The notes below the pieces were generated by a model that saw only the letters and a list, made by a program, of their open reading frames with translations, ran no database searches and was not told where the DNA came from. Below are positions 44,817-53,258 of a DNA stretch of 64,000 nt, one piece after another. The DNA is from Bacteroidetes bacterium RIFCSPLOWO2_12_FULL_35_15 (GTDB lineage Bacteria; Bacteroidota; Bacteroidia; 2-12-FULL-35-15). Position numbers and translations under genes: made by a program. The first letter of the stretch is position 1, and each line of letters opens with the position of its first letter. The stretch lies in the NCBI GenBank assembly GCA_001769385.1, contig MEPB01000088.1, positions 17,258 to 81,257 on the forward strand, in the 5' to 3' direction.

Positions 44817-45581
44817 ATGCGCAAACTGCTCTATTTATTCGGATTACTCTTGTTTTTTTCAAGTTGTGGATGGCTTAATCCCAGCATTATGCTTACAACC
44901 GGTAAAGATTATAAATATGCCAAAACGCCTGACAGCACCAAAGTATTAGAATACAAAATATCACCAAATGATATTCTTGGGTTTAATATTTATTCAAACG
45001 ATGGCTTTAAGTTGATCGACCTAACATCCTTAAATAGTGCAAACACCAGCTATAGAATGAGTTCGGATTTAAAATACCTCGTTGAATCGGATGGAAATGT
45101 GAAGCTGCCAATATTAGGAAGAAAAAAACTTAGTGGATTAACGATTCGTGAAGCCGAATTAATGTTAGAAGATTCCTATTCAGCTTTTTATGTAAAACCT
45201 TTTGTATTGATGACCATCACAAACAAAAGAGTAATTGTATTTCCGGGAAACCCTGGTGATGCTAAAACCATTCCTTTAGTTTACAATAACACAACACTTA
45301 TTGAAGCTATTGCCTTGGCTGGTGGTATTTCTGATGATGGGAAAGCAAAACAAATAAAACTCATTCGTCAAAATAAAGATAAATATGATGTTTATTTAAT
45401 CGACCTTTCTAAAATTGAAGGCTTAAATCAGGCAAACATGGTGTTGCAGGCAAATGATATTATTTATGTTGAACCAAGACGTAAATACAGTAGCAAATTT
45501 GTTGGAGAAATGGCTCCAATTATAAGTATTCTAACAAGTGCATTTTTAGTATTCACTTACGTTAGTGTGCTTAATAGGTAA
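44817..45581 (+). CDS. Polysaccharide export outer-membrane lipoprotein (Wza-like)
   Basis: 254 aa from the ATG at 44817; seven open codons before it precede the signal. A lipoprotein signal ends FFSSCGW. The Poly_export domain (EYKISPNDILGFNIYSNDGF) and an SLBB-type region (GNPGDAKTIPLVYNNTTLIEAIALAGG) follow. A C-terminal hydrophobic segment (IISILTSAFLVFTYVSVL) would anchor it. It forms the outer-membrane exit for the polysaccharide and pairs with the Wzc-like gene 18 bases downstream. Confidence 0.9.
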   Translation: MRKLLYLFGLLLFFSSCGWLNPSIMLTTGKDYKYAKTPDSTKVLEYKISPNDILGFNIYSNDGFKLIDLTSLNSANTSYRMSSDLKYLVESDGNVKLPILGRKKLSGLTIREAELMLEDSYSAFYVKPFVLMTITNKRVIVFPGNPGDAKTIPLVYNNTTLIEAIALAGGISDDGKAKQIKLIRQNKDKYDVYLIDLSKIEGLNQANMVLQANDIIYVEPRRKYSSKFVGEMAPIISILTSAFLVFTYVSVLNR

Positions 45582-45599
45582 AATAAATTATTCACAAAG

Positions 45600-48041
45600 A
45601 TGCTTCAGGAAGACATATCAAAAACCAATGATAACTTTGAACGCTATAAAGAACGCATTTCAAATTTTAGCGGAGAATTTGAACTAGGTCTTTTTATTTT
45701 TATTGCGCGTAAAAGTTTTTTTTGGATCATCCTTTTTTTTATTTTAGCTTTTTTAGGTGCTTCCGCTTATCTGCGTTATACAACTCCTATTTTCGAATCA
45801 AGCAGTGTTCTGCAAATTGAAACAACCAATCAGGCAAGTAAGCTTTTAAATGTTGGAAATATTACAGAACCTGATAATGGACTTGCAGAAGGTATAGAAC
45901 TTTTAAAATCAAAAGTTTTTTTAAAACGAGTTTTATCCCAACTGCCCCTTCAGGCCAGTTATTATGCTGAAGGAACTTTTAAAAACAACGAACTATATAC
46001 TTCAAGCCCATATTCTGTTGACTATAAAATAATTAATCCAAAAATTTCCGGAGTTAAAATTTATATTGATTTTGTTGACAGTACACATGGCACAATTAGT
46101 TATTCTTTTGATAATGAAACTGAACAACAACATAATTTTATTTCAAACAAATGGATGAAATTTCCGGAAATGGACTTGTTCATTTCCATAAAAAATTTCA
46201 CAGAAATCGCAAACGAACAAAATGTAGTGAAGAAAAATGCCTACTATTTCACGCTGAATGATTTAGATGCTATAGTTAATGAAAGCTATCCCAAAGTTGA
46301 AGTTAAATTACTAAATGATCAGGCAAAAACTATTCTTGTCTCCTATAAAGGGTTTAACCCCCAAAAAGCGGCTGACATAGTTTCTAAAATGACTGAAGAA
46401 TATTCAAATTTTGATATTGAACGTAAAGGAGAAAGTTCCCTAAAAGTTATTGAGTTCATTGACCATCAGATTGATATTGTTTACGAACAATTAAAATCAT
46501 CAGAAACTTCTATTCAGGAGTTTACAAAAAATAACAATGTTACGAATACCGATATCGAAAATACAGCAAAAACAACTCGTTTAAATGCACTTGATGACCA
46601 AATCATTTCGCTTGAATTAGAAGAAAATGTATTAAACAAAATTGAAACTACACTTTCTAATTCTAAAAATATTGATACTTATACTTTAATAGCAATGCTG
46701 GCCGGAACTACAACTGAATCCAATATTACTTCCGCAGTAGAGGCTTTGCATAAATTATTGATACAAAAAGAAGAAATGCTGTATGATGTTAAACCCAATA
46801 GCGAAGCAACACGTTTAATTGATTATCAAATCGAAATTCAAAAAAAATTATTGAAAGAAAGTATTAACTCAGTTAAAAACAATGTTAAATCACGAAAAGA
46901 AGATCTAAAAAGAAAAGCACTTGAATTTGAAGGTAAATATCAAAAACTTCCCGAAAATGAAATTGAATATGGCAGACTCCAACGTTTGTTTAGTATAAAT
47001 GAAAAATATTATAATTTATTACTGGAAAAGAAAACTGAATATTCAATTTCAAAAGCAGGATTTGTCACACAAAATGTTGTTCTTGAAAAGGCTGAGGCAA
47101 ATTTGGTTCCTGTGTCTCCCAATAGAAGGATCACTTTTATTATTTATTTTTTGATCGCAGGTTTATTAGGTATTTTTTTAATCATTATCAGATACTTAGC
47201 CCACAATGAAATTAACTCTTTAAATGAAATTTCAAAATATACAAATTCATCAATTGGTATTTTAGGAATTGTTCCTAACAGTAAACAAGACATTCCTGTA
47301 TCCCAACTCTTAGTTGATAAAAGTCCAAAATCATTAATTGCAGAGGCCTTCCGATCCATACGTACTAATTTACAGTTTATTTCAAATACTCCGGGGCCAA
47401 AAATAATTGCATTAACATCAACCATCTCAGGAGAAGGAAAAACATTTGTTGCAATTAATCTGGCAGGGATCTTAGCATTTTCAGGAAAAAAGGTGGTGAT
47501 CATTGACTTAGATATGCGTAAGCCGAAAATTCATATTGGTTTTAAAGCAGATAATTCAAGAGGAATGAGCACCTTATTAATTGGTAAAGATTTTATTGAA
47601 AATACAGTTCAACATAGTAGTTTGGAGAACCTTGATTTTATTACCGCAGGCCCTATTCCTCCAAACCCTTCTGAGTTGATCATTAGTCAAAAAATGGATG
47701 ACATTTTAACCCAGTTGAAATCAATTTATGATATCATTATTATCGATAACCCTCCGGTAGGTTTAGTGAGTGATGGTATTGCGATGATTCAAAAAGCAGA
47801 CTATCCAATTTATATTTTCAGAGCAGATTATTCGAAACGTAATTTTATTCAAAATGTAGATCGGTTATATAACGAAACAAACATCAAAAACTTATCGGTA
47901 GTTCTTAATGGTGTTGACATTGAGCGGAAAAGTTATGGTTATAACTATGGCTACGGTTATGGTTATGGTTACGGTTATGGATATGGCTATTATGACGAAC
48001 ATACCAAGCAAAAAAAGAAAAAATCTTTTTTCAAAAGATAA
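45600..48041 (+). CDS. Polysaccharide co-polymerase with BY-kinase domain (Wzc-like)
   Basis: 813 aa. Two membrane segments (about residues 35-60 and 510-530) flank a coiled-coil-rich periplasmic region. The cytoplasmic kinase has Walker A at about 607-615 (SGEGKTFVA), Walker A' IIDLDMRKPK and Walker B IIIIDNPP. The tail at about 779-797 is a Tyr-Gly repeat (alternating GY, 10 or more Tyr), the autophosphorylation cluster, ending KKKKSFFKR. It controls polysaccharide chain length and export with the Wza-like protein. Confidence 0.93.
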   Translation: MLQEDISKTNDNFERYKERISNFSGEFELGLFIFIARKSFFWIILFFILAFLGASAYLRYTTPIFESSSVLQIETTNQASKLLNVGNITEPDNGLAEGIELLKSKVFLKRVLSQLPLQASYYAEGTFKNNELYTSSPYSVDYKIINPKISGVKIYIDFVDSTHGTISYSFDNETEQQHNFISNKWMKFPEMDLFISIKNFTEIANEQNVVKKNAYYFTLNDLDAIVNESYPKVEVKLLNDQAKTILVSYKGFNPQKAADIVSKMTEEYSNFDIERKGESSLKVIEFIDHQIDIVYEQLKSSETSIQEFTKNNNVTNTDIENTAKTTRLNALDDQIISLELEENVLNKIETTLSNSKNIDTYTLIAMLAGTTTESNITSAVEALHKLLIQKEEMLYDVKPNSEATRLIDYQIEIQKKLLKESINSVKNNVKSRKEDLKRKALEFEGKYQKLPENEIEYGRLQRLFSINEKYYNLLLEKKTEYSISKAGFVTQNVVLEKAEANLVPVSPNRRITFIIYFLIAGLLGIFLIIIRYLAHNEINSLNEISKYTNSSIGILGIVPNSKQDIPVSQLLVDKSPKSLIAEAFRSIRTNLQFISNTPGPKIIALTSTISGEGKTFVAINLAGILAFSGKKVVIIDLDMRKPKIHIGFKADNSRGMSTLLIGKDFIENTVQHSSLENLDFITAGPIPPNPSELIISQKMDDILTQLKSIYDIIIIDNPPVGLVSDGIAMIQKADYPIYIFRADYSKRNFIQNVDRLYNETNIKNLSVVLNGVDIERKSYGYNYGYGYGYGYGYGYGYYDEHTKQKKKKSFFKR
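47934..47992 (+). repeat. Low-complexity ggttatggctac repeat coding for the Tyr-Gly tail
   Basis: Six-base units ggttat/ggctac/ggatat repeat through this stretch and encode the alternating Gly-Tyr tail of the BY-kinase. Slippage could change the number of phosphorylatable tyrosines. Confidence 0.75.
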
Positions 48042-48058
48042 AATAGAACCCAAGTTTT

Positions 48059-48601
48059 ATGGAACTAAAAAGCACTCCTATTTCTGATTTATTAATTGTC
48101 CAACCTAAAATTTTTGAAGATGATCGCGGGCACTTTTTTGAATCATACAATAAAACTATTTTTGATCAATTAGGAATAAATGTAAATTTTGTTCAGGACA
48201 ACCAGTCCTTGTCCCAAACAGGAGTTTTAAGAGGCTTGCATTTTCAAAAGCCTCCTTTTGCTCAAGGAAAATTAGTGCGCGTCATCAAAGGTTCCGTTTT
48301 AGATGTTGCAGTAGATATTCGAAAAAATTCACCAACCTATGGAAATCATTTTGATATTGTACTTTCAGAAAAAAACAAAACCATGTTATGGATCCCCGAA
48401 GGATTTGCTCATGGCTTTTTAACTCTTGAAAATGATACTATATTTCTTTATAAATGCACCAACTATTATAATAAGGCTTCTGAAGACTGTATTTTATGGA
48501 ATGATACTGACATAGCCATCGATTGGAAAATCAATTCTCCCATTTTATCTGAAAAAGATGTCCAAGGGAACGTTTTTAAGGATTTTATAAGTCCTTTTTA
48601 A
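48059..48601 (+). CDS. rfbC: dTDP-4-dehydrorhamnose 3,5-epimerase
   Basis: 180 aa cupin-fold RmlC/RfbC. The signatures VLRGLHFQKPPFAQGKLVRV and FAHGFLTL (with the general-base His in RGLHFQ) are intact. It makes the L-rhamnose precursor dTDP-4-keto-L-rhamnose. RmlA, RmlB and RmlD are not in the window, so they must be elsewhere. It follows the Wzc-like gene by 17 bases. Confidence 0.93.
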   Translation: MELKSTPISDLLIVQPKIFEDDRGHFFESYNKTIFDQLGINVNFVQDNQSLSQTGVLRGLHFQKPPFAQGKLVRVIKGSVLDVAVDIRKNSPTYGNHFDIVLSEKNKTMLWIPEGFAHGFLTLENDTIFLYKCTNYYNKASEDCILWNDTDIAIDWKINSPILSEKDVQGNVFKDFISPF

Positions 48602-48737
48602 TGAATCAGAACCAGGTATTTGCTCTATTATCAATTATGGCTGAATGCAAAAAACTTATTAAAAACTATTTATTTTCAAAAAAAATCATATCTTTAATTA
48701 CCAAAATAAAGAAACTAATTTTTGGCGGCTGATTTTT

Positions 48738-49811
48738 ATGGAAGGAAAGCTCTACTTATTATTAATTTATGGATCCTATTTTATAAGCACAGTCATTCTC
48801 TCGTTTTTAATAAACGGATTGCTTTTAAAATTTGCATCAAATTTAGGTATCAGAAATTCATCTGAAACGACTATAAGATGGAGTGCACAAGCAAAACCAG
48901 CACTCGGTGGGATTTCTTTCTTTCTTATATTTTTATTATCAATAGCTAGTTATCCCATATTTTTTGAACATCATTTTATTTCTTTTAATAAACAATTGCT
49001 TGGCATAATGGCAGCAAGCACACTTGCTTTTTTAATGGGTTTATCGGATGATGCATACAACACCAAGCCTCTTTTGAAATTAGCAATCCAAATTTCATGC
49101 GCATTCATTTTGATATTCACAGACACCTCTATTTCATTGTTTTCGAGTGCTTTTCTCAATTATATCTTTACCATATTTTGGGTAGTTGCTATCATGAATT
49201 CTATCAACATGCTGGATAATATGGATGCTATTACAACACTCGTTTCAATAACAATTATAATTAATGCATTGTTTATTTTATATCTAAACAGTCATAGCGA
49301 CAATATCCATATCCTTTTATTAGTTGGAGTTTTAGCTTCCTTAATTGGTTTTTTATTTTATAACTGGCATCCTTCAAAAATAATTATGGGCGACACTGGA
49401 AGTCAGTTTTTAGGATTATTTTTAGCTGCAATAGGAATAATATATTTTTGGGATACGCCTGATTTTAATGAAGAAAAAATTCAGTCAAAACAATTTTTTG
49501 TGACTATTCTTACTTTTGCAATACCTATTATTGACACAACAACAGTGGTCATAAATAGATTGTTACATGGGAAATCGCCATTTATTGGTGGCAAAGACCA
49601 CACCACCCATAGTCTTTTTTTTATGGGTTTAACCGAAAAACGCATCGCTGTATTATATACTGGTATCAGCTTTGTTTCCATGTTTTTTAATTATTTAATT
49701 ATTCATTATATCGATAACTGGAGCTATTTACACATCATTTTATTCTCCGTTTATTTTATTACACTCTTTTGGTTTTTATATGCTCCTACACGTAAATACG
49801 GTCAACATTAA
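48738..49811 (+). CDS. Undecaprenyl-phosphate sugar-1-phosphate transferase (WecA/MraY family)
   Basis: 357 aa with about ten transmembrane helices. Family motifs are LMGLSDDAY (Asp pair), NMLDNMDAI, IIMGDTGSQFLG and GKDHTTHSL. It loads the first sugar phosphate on undecaprenyl phosphate, the lipid carrier for surface polysaccharide. It starts 136 bases after rfbC and its stop is directly followed by a TTG-started gene. Confidence 0.92.
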   Translation: MEGKLYLLLIYGSYFISTVILSFLINGLLLKFASNLGIRNSSETTIRWSAQAKPALGGISFFLIFLLSIASYPIFFEHHFISFNKQLLGIMAASTLAFLMGLSDDAYNTKPLLKLAIQISCAFILIFTDTSISLFSSAFLNYIFTIFWVVAIMNSINMLDNMDAITTLVSITIIINALFILYLNSHSDNIHILLLVGVLASLIGFLFYNWHPSKIIMGDTGSQFLGLFLAAIGIIYFWDTPDFNEEKIQSKQFFVTILTFAIPIIDTTTVVINRLLHGKSPFIGGKDHTTHSLFFMGLTEKRIAVLYTGISFVSMFFNYLIIHYIDNWSYLHIILFSVYFITLFWFLYAPTRKYGQH

Positions 49812-49813
49812 TT

Positions 49814-50878
49814 TTGAAAACATATTTTAGTAAAGCACTACATTTAATTTATTCATCCAAAAGGTATTTAATTGCGTTTGGATGTGCCGTAATTTTATTG
49901 AGCGTTTTCAAATTATTTTCCTATTCATTTACCGACAATTTATCTGATAATGCTTATGAAGAATATTTTAATGCTAACTACAAAGTATTCAGCATTCGTA
50001 TTCCAAAAAATTTAAATTTTGCAGATGAAAAAGTTCCTATTACTGATTTTACTGTTCGTGAAGCAGTAGAAAAAGAATTGATCATCAACACTTATTGGCA
50101 ATCACAATCCTTATTGCTTCACAAACGCGCCAATCGTTGGTTCCCCCTGATAGAGCCGATCCTGAAAAGAAATAATATTCCGGAAGATTTTAAATACATT
50201 GCTCTTATTGAAAGTCAACTGACAAATGTCGTTTCACCTCAAGGAGCCACCGGATTTTGGCAATTGATTGAACCAACTGCAAAAGGATATGGAATGGAAA
50301 TCACCGAAGAAGTGGATGAACGATATAATGTTGAAAAATCTACGGAAGCAGCCTGCAGGTATTTTAATGAAGCATACAAACAATTTAATAACTGGACATT
50401 GGTTGCGGCATCGTATAATCTTGGAATGACCGGCATTCAAGTGCAATTGGATAAGCAAAAAGCAGATAGTTATTATGATTTGTTATTGACAGATGAAACA
50501 GCACGTTATGTTTTTCGAATACTTGCCATGAAAGAAATTATTTCTCGGCCCAAAATATATGGCTTTGAATTACGCAAAAAAGATCTGTATCCCGTTATTC
50601 CAACAAAAAAAATAACAATAACTACCGGTATTCCTAACCTTGCCGATTTTGCAATAGCACAAGGCACAAATTACAAAATCTTAAAAATGTTTAATCCCTG
50701 GTTACGCGCAAATACTTTAACAAATGAGGAGCAGAAAAAATACATAATTGAAATCCCGAAAAATGGAGTGAAAATTTATGATATGGATGGAAATTATGAT
50801 GGCAGCGATACCTTATCTGCAAAAGATTCCATAAATCTAATAGTTCCTTCCCTATTAATAAAGGATTCGCTAAAGTAG
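49814..50878 (+). CDS. Lytic transglycosylase with LysM-like C-terminus
   Basis: 354 aa with a TTG start at 49814, two bases after the preceding stop; no ATG is possible in the same frame before the transmembrane segment (ALHLIYSSKRYLIAFGCAVILL). The SLT domain has the catalytic Glu in ALIESQLTNVVSPQGATGFWQL. Downstream sequence IPNLADFAIAQGTNYKILKMFNPWL resembles a LysM-like peptidoglycan-binding part. It cleaves the glycan backbone, perhaps to let polysaccharide or envelope structures pass the wall. Confidence 0.85.
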   Translation: MKTYFSKALHLIYSSKRYLIAFGCAVILLSVFKLFSYSFTDNLSDNAYEEYFNANYKVFSIRIPKNLNFADEKVPITDFTVREAVEKELIINTYWQSQSLLLHKRANRWFPLIEPILKRNNIPEDFKYIALIESQLTNVVSPQGATGFWQLIEPTAKGYGMEITEEVDERYNVEKSTEAACRYFNEAYKQFNNWTLVAASYNLGMTGIQVQLDKQKADSYYDLLLTDETARYVFRILAMKEIISRPKIYGFELRKKDLYPVIPTKKITITTGIPNLADFAIAQGTNYKILKMFNPWLRANTLTNEEQKKYIIEIPKNGVKIYDMDGNYDGSDTLSAKDSINLIVPSLLIKDSLK

Positions 50879-50901
50879 AAAACAGGCAAAAGATTTTAAA
50901 A

Positions 50902-51507
50902 ATGGGATTTAAAAATCTACTTCTTTTCTTTGTCGCATTCATTAACTTTCAATCTCCATTTTTTCTTCCCATTAACAACACTAACAGAAAAAAAGTATCG
51001 GAAATTCAATTAACAGAAATTGGTAAATTCGGGCTCATCCGAAAAGCGAGAAAAACAGTTCCTTCGCATATTCACACAGGAATTGATATAAAAAGACCAA
51101 ACAAAAATTATTTTGATGAACCTATTTTTCCAATCGCAAAAGGGAAAGTGATCAGCAAACGAACAGATGGTCCGTATGCACAACTAATCATTGAACATGA
51201 AATTAACAACCAAACATTTTGGACTGTCTATGAACACATTGCAGGGATAAAGGCTAATCTTAATGAGATTGTCAGCCCCGGAAAACCATTGGCCCGTTTC
51301 ATGAATACAAATGAATTAAATAAATACGGTTGGCAATTTGATCACTTTCATCTGGAAATTTTAAAAATAAAACCAATCCAAATTACTCCGGATAAGTTAC
51401 ACCCCGACAGATGTTATAACTCCTTCTCCCTCATTTGCTATAAAGCTTCTGACTTAGAAAAGTACTTCTATGATCCATTAGAATTTTTAACGGAACACCT
51501 GGATTAA
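50902..51507 (+). CDS. M23-like peptidase domain protein, secreted
   Basis: 201 aa with a hydrophobic leader (LLLFFVAFINFQSPFF). The zinc ligands of the M23 fold are visible as HTGIDI (His and Asp) and DHFHLEI (HxH). It is short for an M23 endopeptidase and has no LysM. It follows the lytic transglycosylase by 23 bases and probably acts on the same peptidoglycan. It could be a non-catalytic member; the ligands suggest it is active. Confidence 0.68.
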   Translation: MGFKNLLLFFVAFINFQSPFFLPINNTNRKKVSEIQLTEIGKFGLIRKARKTVPSHIHTGIDIKRPNKNYFDEPIFPIAKGKVISKRTDGPYAQLIIEHEINNQTFWTVYEHIAGIKANLNEIVSPGKPLARFMNTNELNKYGWQFDHFHLEILKIKPIQITPDKLHPDRCYNSFSLICYKASDLEKYFYDPLEFLTEHLD

Positions 51508-51627
51508 ATTCAATAAATTTTACGTAATCGGACAGAAATCTTTATTTAAATAAAACTACCAACAAATAAAATAAAGCGAAAAAATATTTAAATTCATCAA
51601 TAAAAATATTTTTTTGTAAAAAGTTAT

Positions 51628-51656
51628 TTGGCACTTTAAATATTTTACTATATTTG
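51628..51656 (+). promoter_or_regulatory. Histidine kinase promoter
   Basis: TTG (51628-51630), 18 bases, TATATTTG (51649-51656), matching the TTG-N17-23-TAnnTTTG pattern. The start would be near 51663, leaving a leader of about 150 bases. Confidence 0.65.
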
Positions 51657-51663
51657 AATTAGA

Positions 51664-51725
51664 TTTAATTTATTCGACCAACTATATAATTTACTATGCC
51701 AACCATTTAATTTATTCGACTAATT
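51664..51725 (+). repeat. Direct repeat in the histidine kinase leader
   Basis: The word atttaatttattcgac occurs twice (51664 and 51707 starts), 43 bases apart, between the promoter and the ATG at 51815. With the promoter, it explains most of the 307-base gap 51508-51814; the rest is AT-rich and empty. It could be an operator or chance AT-rich similarity. Confidence 0.5.
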
Positions 51726-51814
51726 AAAATATTTTCAAAAAGAAGCCTAAAATTGGAATTACGAGTACGTTGATTATTATAATTTTTTATAGAATTATTA
51801 ATATATAAAGAGCT

Positions 51815-52966
51815 ATGAGTAAACTTACTAATCAAGCAATATTTTCCGAAGAATTTAATGCCATATTTGAAAATGCAGCTGTTGCTTTATTTCTAATAGA
51901 TCAGGCTGACCGTATTGTAAATATTAACAGGACAGGCAGCTTAATGATTGGGAAAAAAAAAGGGGATATCCTTGGCTTAAGCAAAGGCGAAACTTTTCAT
52001 TGCGCTATTGCCCAGGAGATAAATCCTGTAGAATGCGGGAAAGGGATACAATGCGAGTTATGCACCCTCAGAAATTCTATAAAATTTTCATTTGCTACAA
52101 AAGAAAATAGATCCAAAGTTGAAGGTCATATTTCTGTTAAAAAAAAATCGGGAACAAAAAAAATGGAAGTTTTAATTTCCACGGCTCCAATAAAAATAAA
52201 AAAGAAAGAATTTGTTTTAGTTACCATTGAAGATGTTACCCAATTAAAAAAACAACAATTATTATTAAAAGAGATCAATTCTACAAAAGATAAATTTTTC
52301 TCCATAATTGCTCATGATCTTAAGAACCCTTTTGCTGCTTTAATCGGTTCAGCTGAACTTATGATTCTAAATTTGAAAAAAGAGAATTGTGATCCGGAAA
52401 AAGTAGCTAAGCATGCTTCAAAAATATTTGAAGCATCAGTGAACGGGCATCGGCTTTTGGAAAATTTATTAGAATGGTCACATGCTCAAATTGGGAGTAT
52501 TGTTTTTAACCCCAAGCTGACCAATATCAATGATATTATAACTGAATCTATTAGCGCTTTAGAAAACTGCGCCCAGACAAAAAAAATAAAATTAAATTTA
52601 ATATCACCTCCCGATATTACTGTTTATGCTGATCCAAATATGATTTCTACAGTTTTAAGAAACCTGATATCAAACGCAATTAAGTTTTCCCATCCTGGTG
52701 CTGAAGTAACTGTTTCAGCAAGAAAAAATGTGAACCATGTGGAATTGTCAATTAAAGATTCAGGAATCGGAATTCCTCAAACTGAGCTTAATAGACTATT
52801 TAAGATCGACCAAAAATATTCCATTCTTGGAACAAATAATGAAACCGGAACAGGATTAGGATTAATACTTTGTAAGGAATTTGTAGAAAAACATAGTGGA
52901 AAAATATGGGCACAAAGTGAATGTGGAAAAGGAAGTGAATTCAAATTTACTTTACAGACAAATTAA
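51815..52966 (+). CDS. PAS domain sensor histidine kinase with Cys-rich PAS
   Basis: 383 aa without transmembrane segments. The PAS domain (about 10-145) holds His62-Cys63, Cys74, Cys80 and Cys83 (FHCA, ECGKGIQCELC), an arrangement that could bind a metal or iron-sulfur group. The H-box is IIAHDLKNPF, with N-box NLISNAIKFSHPG and GTGLGL. A soluble sensor of the cytoplasm, perhaps of redox state or metals. No response regulator gene is adjacent. Confidence 0.85.
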   Translation: MSKLTNQAIFSEEFNAIFENAAVALFLIDQADRIVNINRTGSLMIGKKKGDILGLSKGETFHCAIAQEINPVECGKGIQCELCTLRNSIKFSFATKENRSKVEGHISVKKKSGTKKMEVLISTAPIKIKKKEFVLVTIEDVTQLKKQQLLLKEINSTKDKFFSIIAHDLKNPFAALIGSAELMILNLKKENCDPEKVAKHASKIFEASVNGHRLLENLLEWSHAQIGSIVFNPKLTNINDIITESISALENCAQTKKIKLNLISPPDITVYADPNMISTVLRNLISNAIKFSHPGAEVTVSARKNVNHVELSIKDSGIGIPQTELNRLFKIDQKYSILGTNNETGTGLGLILCKEFVEKHSGKIWAQSECGKGSEFKFTLQTN

Positions 52967-53160
52967 TAAAGAATAAAACACTACAACAATCTAAACGCCA
53001 CAGATTCACAGATTATTAATATTTTTTTTGTAGCTTTTATTATTCCCTGATTTCCACTTTTTATTAAAAGCTAAACATTATTTTGCCGGAAGAAATTAAT
53101 GAATCTGCAAGCTTCTATTATACATCCTGCAAACAGCAAGTATTATTTGATTAAAACCTT

Positions 53161-53191
53161 TTGCTTCTGCAAGTTTAGTTGCTTATCTTTG
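53161..53191 (+). promoter_or_regulatory. uvrA promoter
   Basis: TTG (53161-53163), 20 bases, TATCTTTG (53184-53191). The expected start near 53197 gives a leader of about 60 bases before the ATG at 53259. No LexA-type box was recognised. The rest of 52967-53258 holds nothing recognisable. Confidence 0.65.
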
Positions 53192-53258
53192 ATAAATAAA
53201 AGTTCCTGGCAAAATGTGCGGAATTTTTAAATAGAATCTGAAAACTTCAAATTAACGA

